DNA of 64,000 nucleotides from Neptuniibacter halophilus (GTDB lineage: Bacteria; Pseudomonadota; Gammaproteobacteria; Pseudomonadales; Balneatricaceae): assembly GCF_030295765.1 (NCBI RefSeq), contig NZ_AP027292.1, positions 1-64,000 on the forward strand, in the 5' to 3' direction. Under the pieces are notes generated by a model. The model had not been told where the DNA came from. It ran no database searches and was given only the letters and a program-made list of their open reading frames with translations. Position 1 is the stretch's first letter, and each line of letters begins with the position of its first letter. The translations under genes were made by a program, and so were the position numbers. Below are positions 37,383 through 46,437 of this stretch, piece after piece.

Positions 37383-37448
37383 ATGTTGAGTTGTATCGAA
37401 ATGGCAGAGATCCGGGAAGCGATCGAAAAAGGTAAGGACAGCCTGTAA
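37383..37448 (+). CDS. Possible micro-ORF, 21 residues
   Basis: ATG at 37383 is preceded by TTGAGG at good spacing and opens a 22-codon frame encoding MLSCIEMAEIREAIEKGKDS plus Leu, ending in TAA. The product would be a single charged helix. No family was recognised. It lies just after three hairpins, so it could be a leader peptide, a small-protein gene or chance. Confidence 0.25.
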   Translation: MLSCIEMAEIREAIEKGKDSL

Positions 37449-37466
37449 CGCACCATACAACATCAC

Positions 37467-37500
37467 AGCGAAGATCTGTTGTTTTTCAGGAATCTTCGCT
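37467..37500. repeat. Hairpin with 9-bp stem, between convergent genes
   Basis: AGCGAAGAT (37467-37475) pairs with ATCTTCGCT (37492-37500); inside the loop CTG (37476-37478) can pair with CAG (37487-37489). It could end transcription of the HAD/micro-ORF transcript, although only an internal T-run is present. Confidence 0.4.
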
Positions 37501-37625
37501 TCAACTCCCCCGGCACACCCACTTCTCTCTGAATATCGCCTGCGCCAGTCCAGGTATTGCTTTAACCCGCCAGAAAACTACAGCACTATGTCACGGCGCG
37601 TTATGCCATCCGTTTATCTCGCCCA

Positions 37626-38531
37626 TCAACTATGTACCCGCTTCAGCACCTCCGCACAGCGCTGTCGCAAGTGGTCGCGCAGCATCAGGATGGCAGGTGT
37701 CACCTGTTTTCTGCTCGGGCAGATCAGCCAGGTATTGAGCGGCGCAGATTCGTAATCTTTCAGTAAGCGACGCACCCGCCCCGAAAGCAGATCAGCACTG
37801 ACATCGAGGCTGGATTTATAGCCGATCCCCTTGCCGGCAACGGCCCAGCGTCTGACCACATCCGCGTCGTTACTTTCACGGTTACCACTCACTTGCACTT
37901 TATAGCGTTCGCCGCCCCGGCTGAAATTCCAGGTATCATAAGTCCGCTGCCCCAACTGGTAGAGCAGGCAGTTGTGTTGCTGCAGTTCATCCGGTGTGGT
38001 CGGCTCGCCGTACCGCTGCAGATACTCAGGCGATGCAAACACCACCCGCTCTGCTGTTGCGATGTGAAACGCCACCATTGAGGAGTCTTCCGGCTCTCCA
38101 TAACGCAGCGCCACATCAACCCGGTCCATATAAAAGTCGGACAGCGTATCCCCCATACTCAGGTGCAACGACAGCGCAGGGTGTTGCTCCAACACCTCAT
38201 CGAGCCAGGGCAGCACAATATTTCGCCCCAGATCTGACGACACCGCTAAACGCAGTTCACCGGCAATCTCCCCGCGCATCGCATTCAGCGAGAGTTGCCC
38301 CTCTTCAAGCGAGGTCAGCGCCTGACGACAGTACAGCAGAAACCGCTCCCCCTCCGCCGTGATTCTCAACTGACGGGTTGAGCGGATAAACAATTGCGTC
38401 TCAAGCTGTTTTTCAAGGCGCTTAAGGGCGGCGCTTGCTGCGGCAGGGGTTATAGCTAACTGCCCGGCCGCAGCCGTAATGCTGCCGGTATCGGCGGTTC
38501 TGACAAAAAGCGTTAAATCTGATGTATTCAT
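37626..38531 (-). CDS. LysR-family regulator
   Basis: This 301-residue LysR protein has helix-turn-helix GSITAAAGQLAITPAAASAALK (about 16-37) and the GELRLAVSSDLGRN-type effector domain of the large YafC/DsdC-like group. It is divergent from the alcohol-dehydrogenase-like gene with 104 bp between starts, a pairing often seen for reductases of reactive carbonyls or quinones. A dyad at 38535-38549 lies right before its ATG. Confidence 0.9.
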   Translation of the reverse strand: MNTSDLTLFVRTADTGSITAAAGQLAITPAAASAALKRLEKQLETQLFIRSTRQLRITAEGERFLLYCRQALTSLEEGQLSLNAMRGEIAGELRLAVSSDLGRNIVLPWLDEVLEQHPALSLHLSMGDTLSDFYMDRVDVALRYGEPEDSSMVAFHIATAERVVFASPEYLQRYGEPTTPDELQQHNCLLYQLGQRTYDTWNFSRGGERYKVQVSGNRESNDADVVRRWAVAGKGIGYKSSLDVSADLLSGRVRRLLKDYESAPLNTWLICPSRKQVTPAILMLRDHLRQRCAEVLKRVHS

Positions 38532-38534
38532 TTA

Positions 38535-38549
38535 TCAAAATATTTTTGA
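38535..38549. promoter_or_regulatory. LysR-type dyad between LysR and oxidoreductase genes
   Basis: TCAAAA (38535-38540) and TTTTGA (38544-38549) are exact inverted half-sites with a 3-bp centre, in the T-N-A form LysR proteins use. It is four bases from the LysR start and ~87 bp from the oxidoreductase start. Confidence 0.45.
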
Positions 38550-38635
38550 AACTAATTAAATTATTACCCTGTTTTTAGTTTATTCATGATCGCTCAAAAT
38601 GTCTCCCATCAACTGTGAACAGATCGGAGAACCCC

Positions 38636-39661
38636 ATGAAAGCGATCGGCTACACCCAACCCCAAGAGATCACACAACCGGATGCATTAACCGACATTGA
38701 CCTGCCGATGCCTGAGGCCAGCGGCCGGGATCTGCTGGTAAAAATCGATGCCATCTCAGTCAACCCGGTTGATACCAAAATCCGCAACAATGTTGCGCCC
38801 GAGGCCGGGCAATACAAAATTCTCGGCTGGGATGCGGTCGGCGAAGTGATCGCCGTGGGTGATCAGGTTGAATATTACCAACCGGGTGACAAGGTCTGGT
38901 ATGCCGGTGACCTGACTCGTCCCGGAACCAATGCAGAGTTTCATCTGGTGGATGAGCGCATTGTCGGAGCCCGGCCAGAGAGCCTCTCCAATGCAGAAGC
39001 CGCCGCCCTGCCGCTGACCGCGATCACCGCATGGGAACTCCTGTTTGACCGCCTCGGGATTACACAAGCCGATACCCCTGAGAAAAACGGCGAACAACGC
39101 CTGTTGATTGTCGGTGCGGCCGGTGGAGTCGGTTCTGTTCTGGTGCAACTGGCAGCCCGTTTAACCAATGCAACGGTGATTGCTACCGCCTCTCGCCCGG
39201 AAAGTCAGGCTTGGGTTAAAGCACTCGGTGCCGATTATGTGATCGACCACCGAAAGCCCCTCAGCAGTGAACTGCAACGGATCGGCATTAATGATGTCAC
39301 ACACGCAGCTTCCCTGAATGCTACCGATCAGCACTATGCAGAGATCGTGAACAGTCTGGCGCCACAAGGCAAACTGGGACTGATCGATGACCCGGCACTG
39401 CCACTGGATATTAAGCTGATGAAGATGAAATCCATCTCGCTGCACTGGGAGTTTATGTACACACGTTCGATGTTTACCACTGATGACATCGAACAACAGC
39501 GCAACCTGCTGAACCGTGTTGCCGGGCTGATCGATTCAGGGCAGATCCAGACCACGCTGGGCGAACACTACGGTAAGATCAACGCGGCGAACCTGAAACG
39601 CGCCCACGCCAGCATCGAGTCCGGCACAGCGATCGGCAAAGTGGTGCTGGAAGGTTTCTGA
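38636..39661 (+). CDS. Zinc-type alcohol dehydrogenase-like / quinone reductase family oxidoreductase
   Basis: This 341-residue medium-chain dehydrogenase/reductase has a GroES-like N-terminal domain (VNPVDTKIRNN, GWDAVGEV) and a Rossmann domain with VGAAGGVGSVLVQLAARL (about 155-172). The Cys/His zinc ligands of true alcohol dehydrogenases are not evident, so it fits the NADPH-dependent quinone/enone reductase branch (zinc-binding ADH family by name). The ATG at 38636 follows GGAGA. The divergent LysR gene is its likely regulator. Confidence 0.9.
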   Translation: MKAIGYTQPQEITQPDALTDIDLPMPEASGRDLLVKIDAISVNPVDTKIRNNVAPEAGQYKILGWDAVGEVIAVGDQVEYYQPGDKVWYAGDLTRPGTNAEFHLVDERIVGARPESLSNAEAAALPLTAITAWELLFDRLGITQADTPEKNGEQRLLIVGAAGGVGSVLVQLAARLTNATVIATASRPESQAWVKALGADYVIDHRKPLSSELQRIGINDVTHAASLNATDQHYAEIVNSLAPQGKLGLIDDPALPLDIKLMKMKSISLHWEFMYTRSMFTTDDIEQQRNLLNRVAGLIDSGQIQTTLGEHYGKINAANLKRAHASIESGTAIGKVVLEGF

Positions 39662-39668
39662 GCGACAC

Positions 39669-40352
39669 TCAGCCTGCGTGAGCCAGCGCGGAGGGCGACT
39701 GACAGCCGACAATCGCCGGTGCCTGCCGGATCAGGCTGTCATCCTCCAGCGCGGCCACCATAAACAGGGCAAAATCGATCCGGCGGGTCAGATTACTGGC
39801 CAGCGCCGGGTCACCTACATGCTCACGCCAGATTGGCAGCCCCTGCGATTCCCCCTCCTCCAGATCACTGCCGCGCACCACCGTCCAGAGAGTATCACTG
39901 GCAAAAATTCGCGCGCAGGCCTCGACCTGATCTTTGAGTTCGACCAGACGCAGCGCACGGGCAATCGCCCCAAACACTGTAACCAGGGCCTTCAATTTCC
40001 ACGAATAACGATCCTGCCCATCACGGCTGATATGCCAGCCGCAGGAAAAAATTAAGCGCGCACCCGGTTCTGCGTAATCCATGACAGCCTGCGCGGTACC
40101 GGATGAGTATTGCTGTACGCCCCAGGGCGCAAGCACGACCAGTACACCGCTGCAGCCTTTCACCGCCTCACGGATAACCTCGCGGTCATTAGTTTTACCG
40201 GGAATAATGCGGATCTGCTCCCTGTAAGGCTCCAGCTTCGGCACACTTTCAGGCCGGCACACGGCAACCACTTCATAGCCCCGCTCCAGCGCGTGCTGCA
40301 GCATATAACGTCCGAGTTTTCCTGAAGCCCCGACAATACAGATCTTTTTCAT
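39669..40352 (-). CDS. NAD(P)-binding atypical SDR-type protein
   Basis: This 227-residue Rossmann protein has the glycine motif IVGASGKLGRYML (about 5-17). It lacks a classical YxxxK catalytic pair in the usual place, which fits the NmrA/NAD(P)H-binding atypical SDR group that includes sensors and reductases. It is convergent with the quinone-reductase-like gene (7-bp gap) and divergent from the phn operon. A Pho-box-like repeat reads towards it at 40453-40470. Confidence 0.85.
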   Translation of the reverse strand: MKKICIVGASGKLGRYMLQHALERGYEVVAVCRPESVPKLEPYREQIRIIPGKTNDREVIREAVKGCSGVLVVLAPWGVQQYSSGTAQAVMDYAEPGARLIFSCGWHISRDGQDRYSWKLKALVTVFGAIARALRLVELKDQVEACARIFASDTLWTVVRGSDLEEGESQGLPIWREHVGDPALASNLTRRIDFALFMVAALEDDSLIRQAPAIVGCQSPSALAHAG

Positions 40353-40658
40353 CTTCCCTCACTGGCTCTGTTAACACCGATTTCCCTGAATTCAGGCATC
40401 AGAAAATCTACCGAATAGCCGCTTCAATCGCCAGCATAACTAGCAAACAAAAATGACAGAAATATGACCTTGATCCGGCGCGAACCGCGTTTCACTGCTA
40501 TTTCCGCTATTCAATTCTCTGTACCCGGCAGCAATGCTCCGGTACAGGCCTATCCCCAGATTTTCTAACCCCGCCATTAAGAAACCCTCCATTTTTTAAT
40601 CCGCACAACCCGACCAGAATGGCGCCATCGATTAACCAGCACATACAGGATTTTTCAG
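40353..40658. promoter_or_regulatory. Divergent control region upstream of the phn operon
   Basis: This 306-bp gap between the minus-strand NAD(P)-binding gene and phnG contains a Pho-box-like repeat (40453-40470) and AT-rich tracts nearer phnG (CATTTTTTAATC at about 40589-40600). No RNA gene or coding frame was seen. The phn promoter must lie here. Confidence 0.45.
40453..40470 (-). promoter_or_regulatory. Pho-box-like direct repeat
   Basis: On the minus strand the 18 bases AGGTCATATTTCTGTCAT match the E. coli Pho-box consensus (two CTGTCAT repeats with an AAAT spacer) at 14 positions. The repeats are 11 bp apart, as PhoB requires. The orientation points to the minus-strand NAD(P)-binding gene rather than to phnG, so control of the phn operon by it is uncertain. 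Confidence 0.4.
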
Positions 40659-41120
40659 ATGTCTGTTGCCAATCAGCAGAATCAGGCCAACCGCCAGCAG
40701 TGGATGGACACCCTGGCTAAAGCCGATAGCGAAACACTGGTTCGCTTATGGCGGACGCTCGGGCCTGAGCCTGAATACAGTTTTATCCGTCAGCCTGAAA
40801 CCGGGCTGACCATGGTTCGTGGCCGCATCGGCGGCAGTGGCCAGCCGTTTAACATCGGTGAGATGACCCTCACCCGCTGTGCTGTCCGGCTCAGTAGCGG
40901 CACGCTTGGCGTCAGCTATGTAGCCGGTCGTAACCAGCAGCACGCCACGATCGCCGCGCTGGCGGATGCCCTGTTACAACAAGCCGACAGCTCTGCTCAG
41001 GTACAGCAACAACTGATCACGCCGCTGCAGCAGGCTTACACCGCGAATAAAACCGCGCGCGAGGCACAAGTCAGCCAGACCAAAGTGGACTTCTTCACTC
41101 TGGTCAGGGGGGAGGACTGA
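40659..41120 (+). CDS. phnG: C-P lyase core subunit PhnG
   Basis: This 153-residue PhnG contains RQQWMDTLAKADSETLVRLW near the start and GRIGGSGQPFNIGEMTLTRC (about 55-74). It is part of the PhnGHIJ core that attaches phosphonate to ribose triphosphate and cleaves the C-P bond. It is the first gene of the operon; its TGA overlaps the phnH ATG (TGATG). Confidence 0.95.
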   Translation: MSVANQQNQANRQQWMDTLAKADSETLVRLWRTLGPEPEYSFIRQPETGLTMVRGRIGGSGQPFNIGEMTLTRCAVRLSSGTLGVSYVAGRNQQHATIAALADALLQQADSSAQVQQQLITPLQQAYTANKTAREAQVSQTKVDFFTLVRGED

Positions 41121-41737
41121 TGAACAAGACTCAGGTAGACGCCGAACTGCTGATCGGCGGCTTTCCGCAACCAGTAGCCGATTCCCAGCAACTGTTCCGT
41201 TCTGCACTTAAAGCGATGAGCGAACCCGGAACGCAGGTCAGCGCCATTAAAGGACTGAATACGCCTGAGCAACTCCAGCCCGGCAGTTGGCAACTGGCAC
41301 TGGCGCTGTTTGATCCGGATACCCGCATCTGGCTCAGCCCGCGCCTGCGGCAGAACGCCAGCCTGCTCAGCAATCTGCGTTTTCACTGCCGGTGCCCAAT
41401 GACTGATGAGCCCAAAAACGCCGATTTCGCGCTGGCCGATGCCGACGAACTACCGGATCTGGATCGTTTTAACTGGGGCAGTTCCGAGTATCCGGACCGC
41501 TCCACCACCCTGATTATTCAGGTGCCGGCGATCAGTGATGAGCCTTTCTGGCAACTGAGCGGCCCGGGAATTGAACACAGCCGCCCATTGCGAATCGGCG
41601 GCCTCGACGCAACCTTCCGTGAGCAGCTTATCGCCAGCCGGAGACGCTTTCCGCTGGGCATCGACACTCTGTTCTGCAGCGGTGAAACCCTGGTTGCCCT
41701 GCCCCGAACCACCCGGATCAACGAGGAGTCTGTCTGA
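41120..41737 (+). CDS. phnH: C-P lyase core subunit PhnH
   Basis: This 205-residue PhnH contains GGFPQPVADSQQLFRSALKA and ends with PRTTRINEE, both typical of the family. It resembles PLP-dependent transferases in fold and forms part of the (PhnGHIJ)2 core. It overlaps the genes on either side by one base, indicating tight coupling. Confidence 0.95.
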   Translation: MNKTQVDAELLIGGFPQPVADSQQLFRSALKAMSEPGTQVSAIKGLNTPEQLQPGSWQLALALFDPDTRIWLSPRLRQNASLLSNLRFHCRCPMTDEPKNADFALADADELPDLDRFNWGSSEYPDRSTTLIIQVPAISDEPFWQLSGPGIEHSRPLRIGGLDATFREQLIASRRRFPLGIDTLFCSGETLVALPRTTRINEESV

Positions 41738-42849
41738 TGTATGTAGCGGTAAAAGGCGGCGAAAAGGCCATAGACAGTGCACACAGCCTGATGCGCACTC
41801 AGCGCCGCGGCGATCTTCAGGTCGCTGAACTCAGTGTCAGCCAGATTCAGCAACAACTGGGGCAAGCGGTCGATCGGGTGATGAACGAAGGTTCAGTCTA
41901 CGACCCGGAGCTGGCGGCACTGGCTCTGAAGCAGTCAGGTGGCGATATGCTGGAAGCGATCTTCCTGCTGCGTGCCTATCGCACCACCCTGCCCCGCTTC
42001 GGTTACAGCGAAGCGATCGATACTGAAACGATGCAGATTGAGCGCCGGATATCGGGCACGTTCAAAGACCTTCCCGGCGGCCAGATCCTCGGCTCAACCT
42101 ATGACTATACCCACCGCCTGCTGGATTTCAGCCTGCTGGCCAGTGGTGAAGCAGGTCTTGGCAGCAACGAATTCAGCACAAGTCCGACAGCACCGGCGGC
42201 GGTGGAAAGCTGCCCCCGGGTACTGGAGATTCTGAACAAAGAGGGGCTGATCGAGCAGAGCCGGCAGCCCGGCGAAACCGATCAGACACCCCGCGACCTG
42301 ACCCGCGAACCGGTCAACTATCCGGCAGAAAGGAGCCTGCGGCTGCAGAACCTGATCCGTGGAGATGAAGGTTTTCTGCTCTCACTCAGCTACGCCTCCA
42401 TGCGTGGCTACGGCGACAGCCACCCCTTTGCCGGCGAGATCCGGATCGGCCGGGTGAGTGTAGAGCTGGTTCCGGAGGAGCTGGGTTTTCCACTTGAGGT
42501 CGGTGAAATCCTGCTCTCTGAGTGCGAAATGGTTAACCAGTTTAAAGGCAGTAAAACCCAGCCCCCGCAGTTTACCCGTGGCTACGGCGTGGCCTTCGGC
42601 CGGGCGGAGCGCAAAGCGATGTCGGTCGCACTGGTCGAGCGTGCCCTGCGCGCCGAAGAGCTGGACGAAGAGGTGCTGTTTCCGACTCAGGATCAGGAGT
42701 TTGTGCTGGCACATACTGATGCGGTCTCTGCCAACGGCTTTGTTTCCCACCTGAAACTGCCGCACTACGTCGATTTTCAGTCGGAACTGGAGATGATCCG
42801 CCGCCTGCGCCGGGAAAACAGCACGCCGCAACAGGGTAACGAGGAATAA
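41737..42849 (+). CDS. phnI: C-P lyase core subunit PhnI
   Basis: This 370-residue PhnI opens MYVAVKGGEKAIDSAHSLM, the family hallmark, and contains ARGYGVAFGRAERKAMSVALVERAL-like text (here RGYGVAFGRAERKAMSVALV, about 278-297). It exchanges the adenine of ATP for phosphonate in the presence of PhnG, PhnH and PhnL. It is full length. Confidence 0.96.
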   Translation: MYVAVKGGEKAIDSAHSLMRTQRRGDLQVAELSVSQIQQQLGQAVDRVMNEGSVYDPELAALALKQSGGDMLEAIFLLRAYRTTLPRFGYSEAIDTETMQIERRISGTFKDLPGGQILGSTYDYTHRLLDFSLLASGEAGLGSNEFSTSPTAPAAVESCPRVLEILNKEGLIEQSRQPGETDQTPRDLTREPVNYPAERSLRLQNLIRGDEGFLLSLSYASMRGYGDSHPFAGEIRIGRVSVELVPEELGFPLEVGEILLSECEMVNQFKGSKTQPPQFTRGYGVAFGRAERKAMSVALVERALRAEELDEEVLFPTQDQEFVLAHTDAVSANGFVSHLKLPHYVDFQSELEMIRRLRRENSTPQQGNEE

Positions 42850-42852
42850 ACC

Positions 42853-43716
42853 ATGACAACAAACACAGGCTACAACTTTGCCTATCTGGATGAGCAGTCA
42901 AAGCGGATGATTCGCCGGGCCATCCTTAAGGGCGTTGCCATTCCCGGATATCAGGTGCCCTTCGGCGGCCGCGAGATGCCACTGCCTCACGGCTGGGGTA
43001 CCGGCGGCATGCAGGTGACGGCGAGCATTATCGGTGAATCGGACCGTCTTAAAGTGATCGATCAGGGCGCTGATGACACCACCAATGCGGTGAGTATCCG
43101 CCGCTTTTTCGCCCACACCGCTGGCGTGGAAACCACCGAAAAAACCGCCGATGCCACGTTGATTCAGACCCGGCACCGGATACCGGAACGCCCGCTGCAG
43201 GCGGATCAGATCCTGATCTATCAGGTACCGATCCCAGAGCCGCTGCGCTATATCGAACCGCGCGAGAGTGAAACCCGCAAAATGCACGCCCTGCGCGAGT
43301 ACGGTGCGATGCAGGTCAAACTCTATGAAGACGTGGCCCGCTTTGGCCATATCGCCACCAGTTATGACTACCCGGTGTTCGTCAACGATCGCTACATGAT
43401 GGACCCCTCGCCCATCCCGAAATTCGACAATCCGAAAATGAACAGGATGCCGGCACTGCAACTGTTCGGCGCCGGTTTCGAGAAACGTATTTATGCCGTA
43501 CCCCCCTTTACCCGGGTGGAAAGCCTCGACTTCGATGATTACCCGTTTGAGGTCCAGACGTGGCAGGAAAACTGCGCCATCTGTGGTTCCGATCACAGTT
43601 TCCTTGATGAAGTGATCACCGATGACCGGGGCAGCAAGATGTTTGTCTGCTCCGATACCGACTACTGCCGGGAGCGGGTGGAAACCTATGGCCCGGTGCA
43701 GGAGGCAACCCTGTGA
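42853..43716 (+). CDS. phnJ: C-P lyase radical SAM enzyme PhnJ
   Basis: This 287-residue enzyme breaks the carbon-phosphorus bond by radical chemistry. The iron-sulfur ligands C241, C244 and C266, the thiyl-radical residue C272 and the glycyl-radical G32 all fall at the E. coli positions (motifs CAICGSD and CSDTDYC). The active site is therefore intact and the pathway should be functional. Confidence 0.97.
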   Translation: MTTNTGYNFAYLDEQSKRMIRRAILKGVAIPGYQVPFGGREMPLPHGWGTGGMQVTASIIGESDRLKVIDQGADDTTNAVSIRRFFAHTAGVETTEKTADATLIQTRHRIPERPLQADQILIYQVPIPEPLRYIEPRESETRKMHALREYGAMQVKLYEDVARFGHIATSYDYPVFVNDRYMMDPSPIPKFDNPKMNRMPALQLFGAGFEKRIYAVPPFTRVESLDFDDYPFEVQTWQENCAICGSDHSFLDEVITDDRGSKMFVCSDTDYCRERVETYGPVQEATL

Positions 43717-44552
43717 ACCCCTCAACCAGCATGACTGAAATGAGCATGACCGAGATGAACAAGAATCCGACTTGGCAGGATATAGCACCGCTGCTCAGTG
43801 TGCGCGAGCTGAGTAAATTCTATGCGCCGGGCAAAGGCTGTGGCGATATCAGTTTTGACCTTTATCCCGGTGAAGTTCTGGGCATTGTCGGCGAATCCGG
43901 CTCCGGAAAATCGACCCTGCTCAGCAGTCTCTCTTCACGGCTGATTCCTGACGCGGGTCAGGTGATCTACAACAGCGAGCAGTTCGGCGAGATGGATCTG
44001 TACCAGTGTGATGAGGCTCAACGGCGCATTCTGATGCGCTCCGAATGGGGGATCGTCCACCAGCACCCACGGGATGGTCTGCGGATGAATGTCAGCGCCG
44101 GCGCCAATATCGGTGAACGGCTGATGGCTGTGGGCGAGCGTCACTACGGCGCTATCCGCAGCAAGGCGGAAACCTGGCTGGAAGCGGTGGAGATCGATAT
44201 CAACCGTATCGATGACCGCCCGACCCAGTTCTCCGGTGGTATGCAGCAGCGTTTGCAGATCGCCCGCAATCTGGTCACCCACCCCCGGCTGATCTTTATG
44301 GATGAACCCACCGGCGGACTGGATGTTTCAGTGCAGGCGAAACTGCTCGATCTGCTGCGCAATCTGGTGGCACAACTGGGCCTGTCGGTGATTATCGTCA
44401 CCCACGATCTGGCCGTGGCGCGATTGCTGGCACACCGGCTGATGGTAATGCGTCGCGGCGCGGTAGTAGAAACAGGCCTTACCGATCAGGTGCTGGACGA
44501 TCCGCAACACCCTTACACCCAGCTACTGGTCTCCTCGATCCTGCAGAACTAA
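43713..44552 (+). CDS. phnK: C-P lyase ABC-type ATPase PhnK
   Basis: This 279-residue soluble ABC-family ATPase binds the C-P lyase core. Walker [10 protein letters not shown], signature [14 protein letters not shown] and Walker [13 protein letters not shown] are intact. Translation begins at GTG (43713), overlapping phnJ by four bases, behind a strong GGAGG at 7-nt spacing. The N-terminal ~15 residues (MTEM repeats) are longer than usual, and internal ATGs nearby are alternatives. Confidence 0.94.
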   Translation: MNPSTSMTEMSMTEMNKNPTWQDIAPLLSVRELSKFYAPGKGCGDISFDLYPGEVLGIVGESGSGKSTLLSSLSSRLIPDAGQVIYNSEQFGEMDLYQCDEAQRRILMRSEWGIVHQHPRDGLRMNVSAGANIGERLMAVGERHYGAIRSKAETWLEAVEIDINRIDDRPTQFSGGMQQRLQIARNLVTHPRLIFMDEPTGGLDVSVQAKLLDLLRNLVAQLGLSVIIVTHDLAVARLLAHRLMVMRRGAVVETGLTDQVLDDPQHPYTQLLVSSILQN

Positions 44553-44563
44553 GGAGTAACACC

Positions 44564-45250
44564 ATGACAACCATGATTCAGGTCACCGCGGTTGAAAAAT
44601 CCTTCACCCTGCACAATCAGGGCGGAGTCAGCTTTGAAGTGCTCAGTAACGCCCGGCTTGAAGTCGCCGCCGGCGAATGTGTCGTGCTTCACGGCCAGTC
44701 CGGTGCCGGTAAGAGCACCCTGCTGAAGGCGCTATACGCCAATTACGCTATTAACCGGGGCAGCATCTGTCTGCGCGATGGTGAGGAGATGGTCGATATC
44801 ACCCGCGCCCTGCCGCGCCGGATTATCGCCCTGCGCCGTCAGACGGTCGGGTATGTATCTCAGTTTCTGCGGGTCATCCCACGGTTGCCGACCCTGCAGG
44901 TGGTGATGCAGCCCTTGCTCGATCTGGGTGTTGACCCAACGACCTGTGAAGCCCGGGCAAAACACCTGCTGCAACGGCTTAACGTGCCGCAGCGGCTCTG
45001 GCACCTCGCACCGGGCACCTTCTCCGGTGGCGAACAGCAGCGGGTAAATATCGCCCGTGGTTTTATCGTTGATTACCCGATTATGCTGCTGGATGAGCCA
45101 ACGGCCTCCCTCGACGCCAACAACCGCAAAGTCGTGGTGGAGCTGATTAACGAAGTCAAACAACGCGGCAGCGCACTGGTCGGGATCTTCCACGATGAAG
45201 ATGTCAGGGAAGCTGTCGCCGACCGACTGGTAGATATCAAAGCGATCTGA
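44564..45250 (+). CDS. phnL: C-P lyase ABC-type ATPase PhnL
   Basis: This 228-residue ABC-family ATPase has Walker [10 protein letters not shown], signature [15 protein letters not shown] and Walker [13 protein letters not shown]. It acts with PhnK on the core complex. The gene is co-directional, 11 bp after phnK, and full length. Confidence 0.95.
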   Translation: MTTMIQVTAVEKSFTLHNQGGVSFEVLSNARLEVAAGECVVLHGQSGAGKSTLLKALYANYAINRGSICLRDGEEMVDITRALPRRIIALRRQTVGYVSQFLRVIPRLPTLQVVMQPLLDLGVDPTTCEARAKHLLQRLNVPQRLWHLAPGTFSGGEQQRVNIARGFIVDYPIMLLDEPTASLDANNRKVVVELINEVKQRGSALVGIFHDEDVREAVADRLVDIKAI

Positions 45251-45284
45251 ACCGGCCTGACGCCGAAGAAAAAGTTGAGTAACG

Positions 45285-46436
45285 ATGAAAGAACAGATTC
45301 TGACAAACGCCAAACTGATCCTGCGCGATGAAGTGATCAACGGTACCCTGCTGATCCGTGACGGCCTGATCGCCGGGATCAGCGAAAGCCAGAGCCAGTT
45401 GCCGCAGGCAGAGGATCTGGATCAGGAGTACCTGATGCCGGGGATGGTAGAGCTGCATACTGATAATCAGGAAAAATACTTCACTCCACGCCCCAGAGTC
45501 GACTGGCCGGGGCATATGGCGATGGCGACCCACGATGCACAACTGGTCGCCGCCGGGATTACCACCTCGTTCGATTCGGTAGCCCTTGGCGATATTATCG
45601 GTGACAGCACCCGGGTCGAAAAACTGGATGCGATGATCCGCGCCATTGTCGATTCAGAAAAACAGGGCATCACCCGCGCCAGCCACCTGCTGCACCTGCG
45701 CTGCGAAGTCAGTTTTCCGGATCTGATGCCGCTGTTTGAGCAGTATATCGGTGAAGAGCGGGTACGGCTTGTATCAGTGATGGACCACGCACCGGGCCAA
45801 CGCCAGTTTCCACCGGAGAATATCCCCAAATACCGCGAGTATTATCAGATCAAGTACGGACTGAGCGACAACGAGATGGATGGATTTATCCGCGTGCAAC
45901 AGGAAAACAGCGCCCGATACGCGGATCGCTTCCGCCGTACCATCTGCGAAGTCTGCCATGATCGCGGCATAGCCATCGCCAGTCACGATGATGCAACAGA
46001 GGCCCACGCACGCGAGTCAGCAGCACTGGGCATGCGCGTTGCCGAATTCCCCACCACACTGGAAGCGGCCAGTGTATCTCACGAACTGGGGCTTAATGTG
46101 CTGATGGGCGCACCGAATATCGTACGCGGCGGTTCCCACTCCGGTAATATTGCTGCGAAAGACCTCGCCAGCGCCGGAGTGCTGGATATTCTCAGCTCGG
46201 ACTATTACCCTTCTGCTTTGATCCAGTCCGCCTTTATGGTCGCCAATATGGACGATAACCCCTACAGCCTGCCCGATGCGATCCGTCTGGTCAGCTATAA
46301 CCCGGCACGCGCCGCCAACCTGAATGACCGAGGAGAAATAGCCGTGGGCCAACGTGCCGATCTGGTTCAGGTTAACAGCCATTCCCTGATGCCGCTGGTA
46401 GAGCGGGTCTGGTCCCGTGGCAAGCGGGTATTCTGA
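45285..46436 (+). CDS. phnM: Phosphonate triphosphate diphosphatase PhnM
   Basis: This 383-residue amidohydrolase-fold enzyme removes pyrophosphate from ribose-1-phosphonate-5-triphosphate. The metal motif LHTDNQEKYFTPRP appears at about 52-65, and SHDDAT plus LSSDYYP are further metal-site motifs. The C-terminal composite domain is complete. It lies 34 bp after phnL. Confidence 0.95.
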   Translation: MKEQILTNAKLILRDEVINGTLLIRDGLIAGISESQSQLPQAEDLDQEYLMPGMVELHTDNQEKYFTPRPRVDWPGHMAMATHDAQLVAAGITTSFDSVALGDIIGDSTRVEKLDAMIRAIVDSEKQGITRASHLLHLRCEVSFPDLMPLFEQYIGEERVRLVSVMDHAPGQRQFPPENIPKYREYYQIKYGLSDNEMDGFIRVQQENSARYADRFRRTICEVCHDRGIAIASHDDATEAHARESAALGMRVAEFPTTLEAASVSHELGLNVLMGAPNIVRGGSHSGNIAAKDLASAGVLDILSSDYYPSALIQSAFMVANMDDNPYSLPDAIRLVSYNPARAANLNDRGEIAVGQRADLVQVNSHSLMPLVERVWSRGKRVF

Positions 46437-46437
46437 T

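Larger units (their letters stand above)
37213..37625. other. Structured intergenic region with hairpins and a possible 21-residue ORF
   Basis: This 413-bp gap lies between the plus-strand HAD gene and a convergent LysR gene. It holds three consecutive hairpins at 37271-37294, 37312-37326 and 37328-37341, a short frame with a ribosome site at 37383-37448, and a fourth hairpin at 37467-37500. None has a T-tract that would make it an ordinary terminator. It may be a small structured RNA or leader, or a decayed gene. Confidence 0.4.

Noticed and set aside
37364..37435. Alternative 23-residue frame overlapping the micro-ORF
   Set aside because: Its ATG has no ribosome site and its product has no recognisable feature, whereas the frame at 37383 has one.
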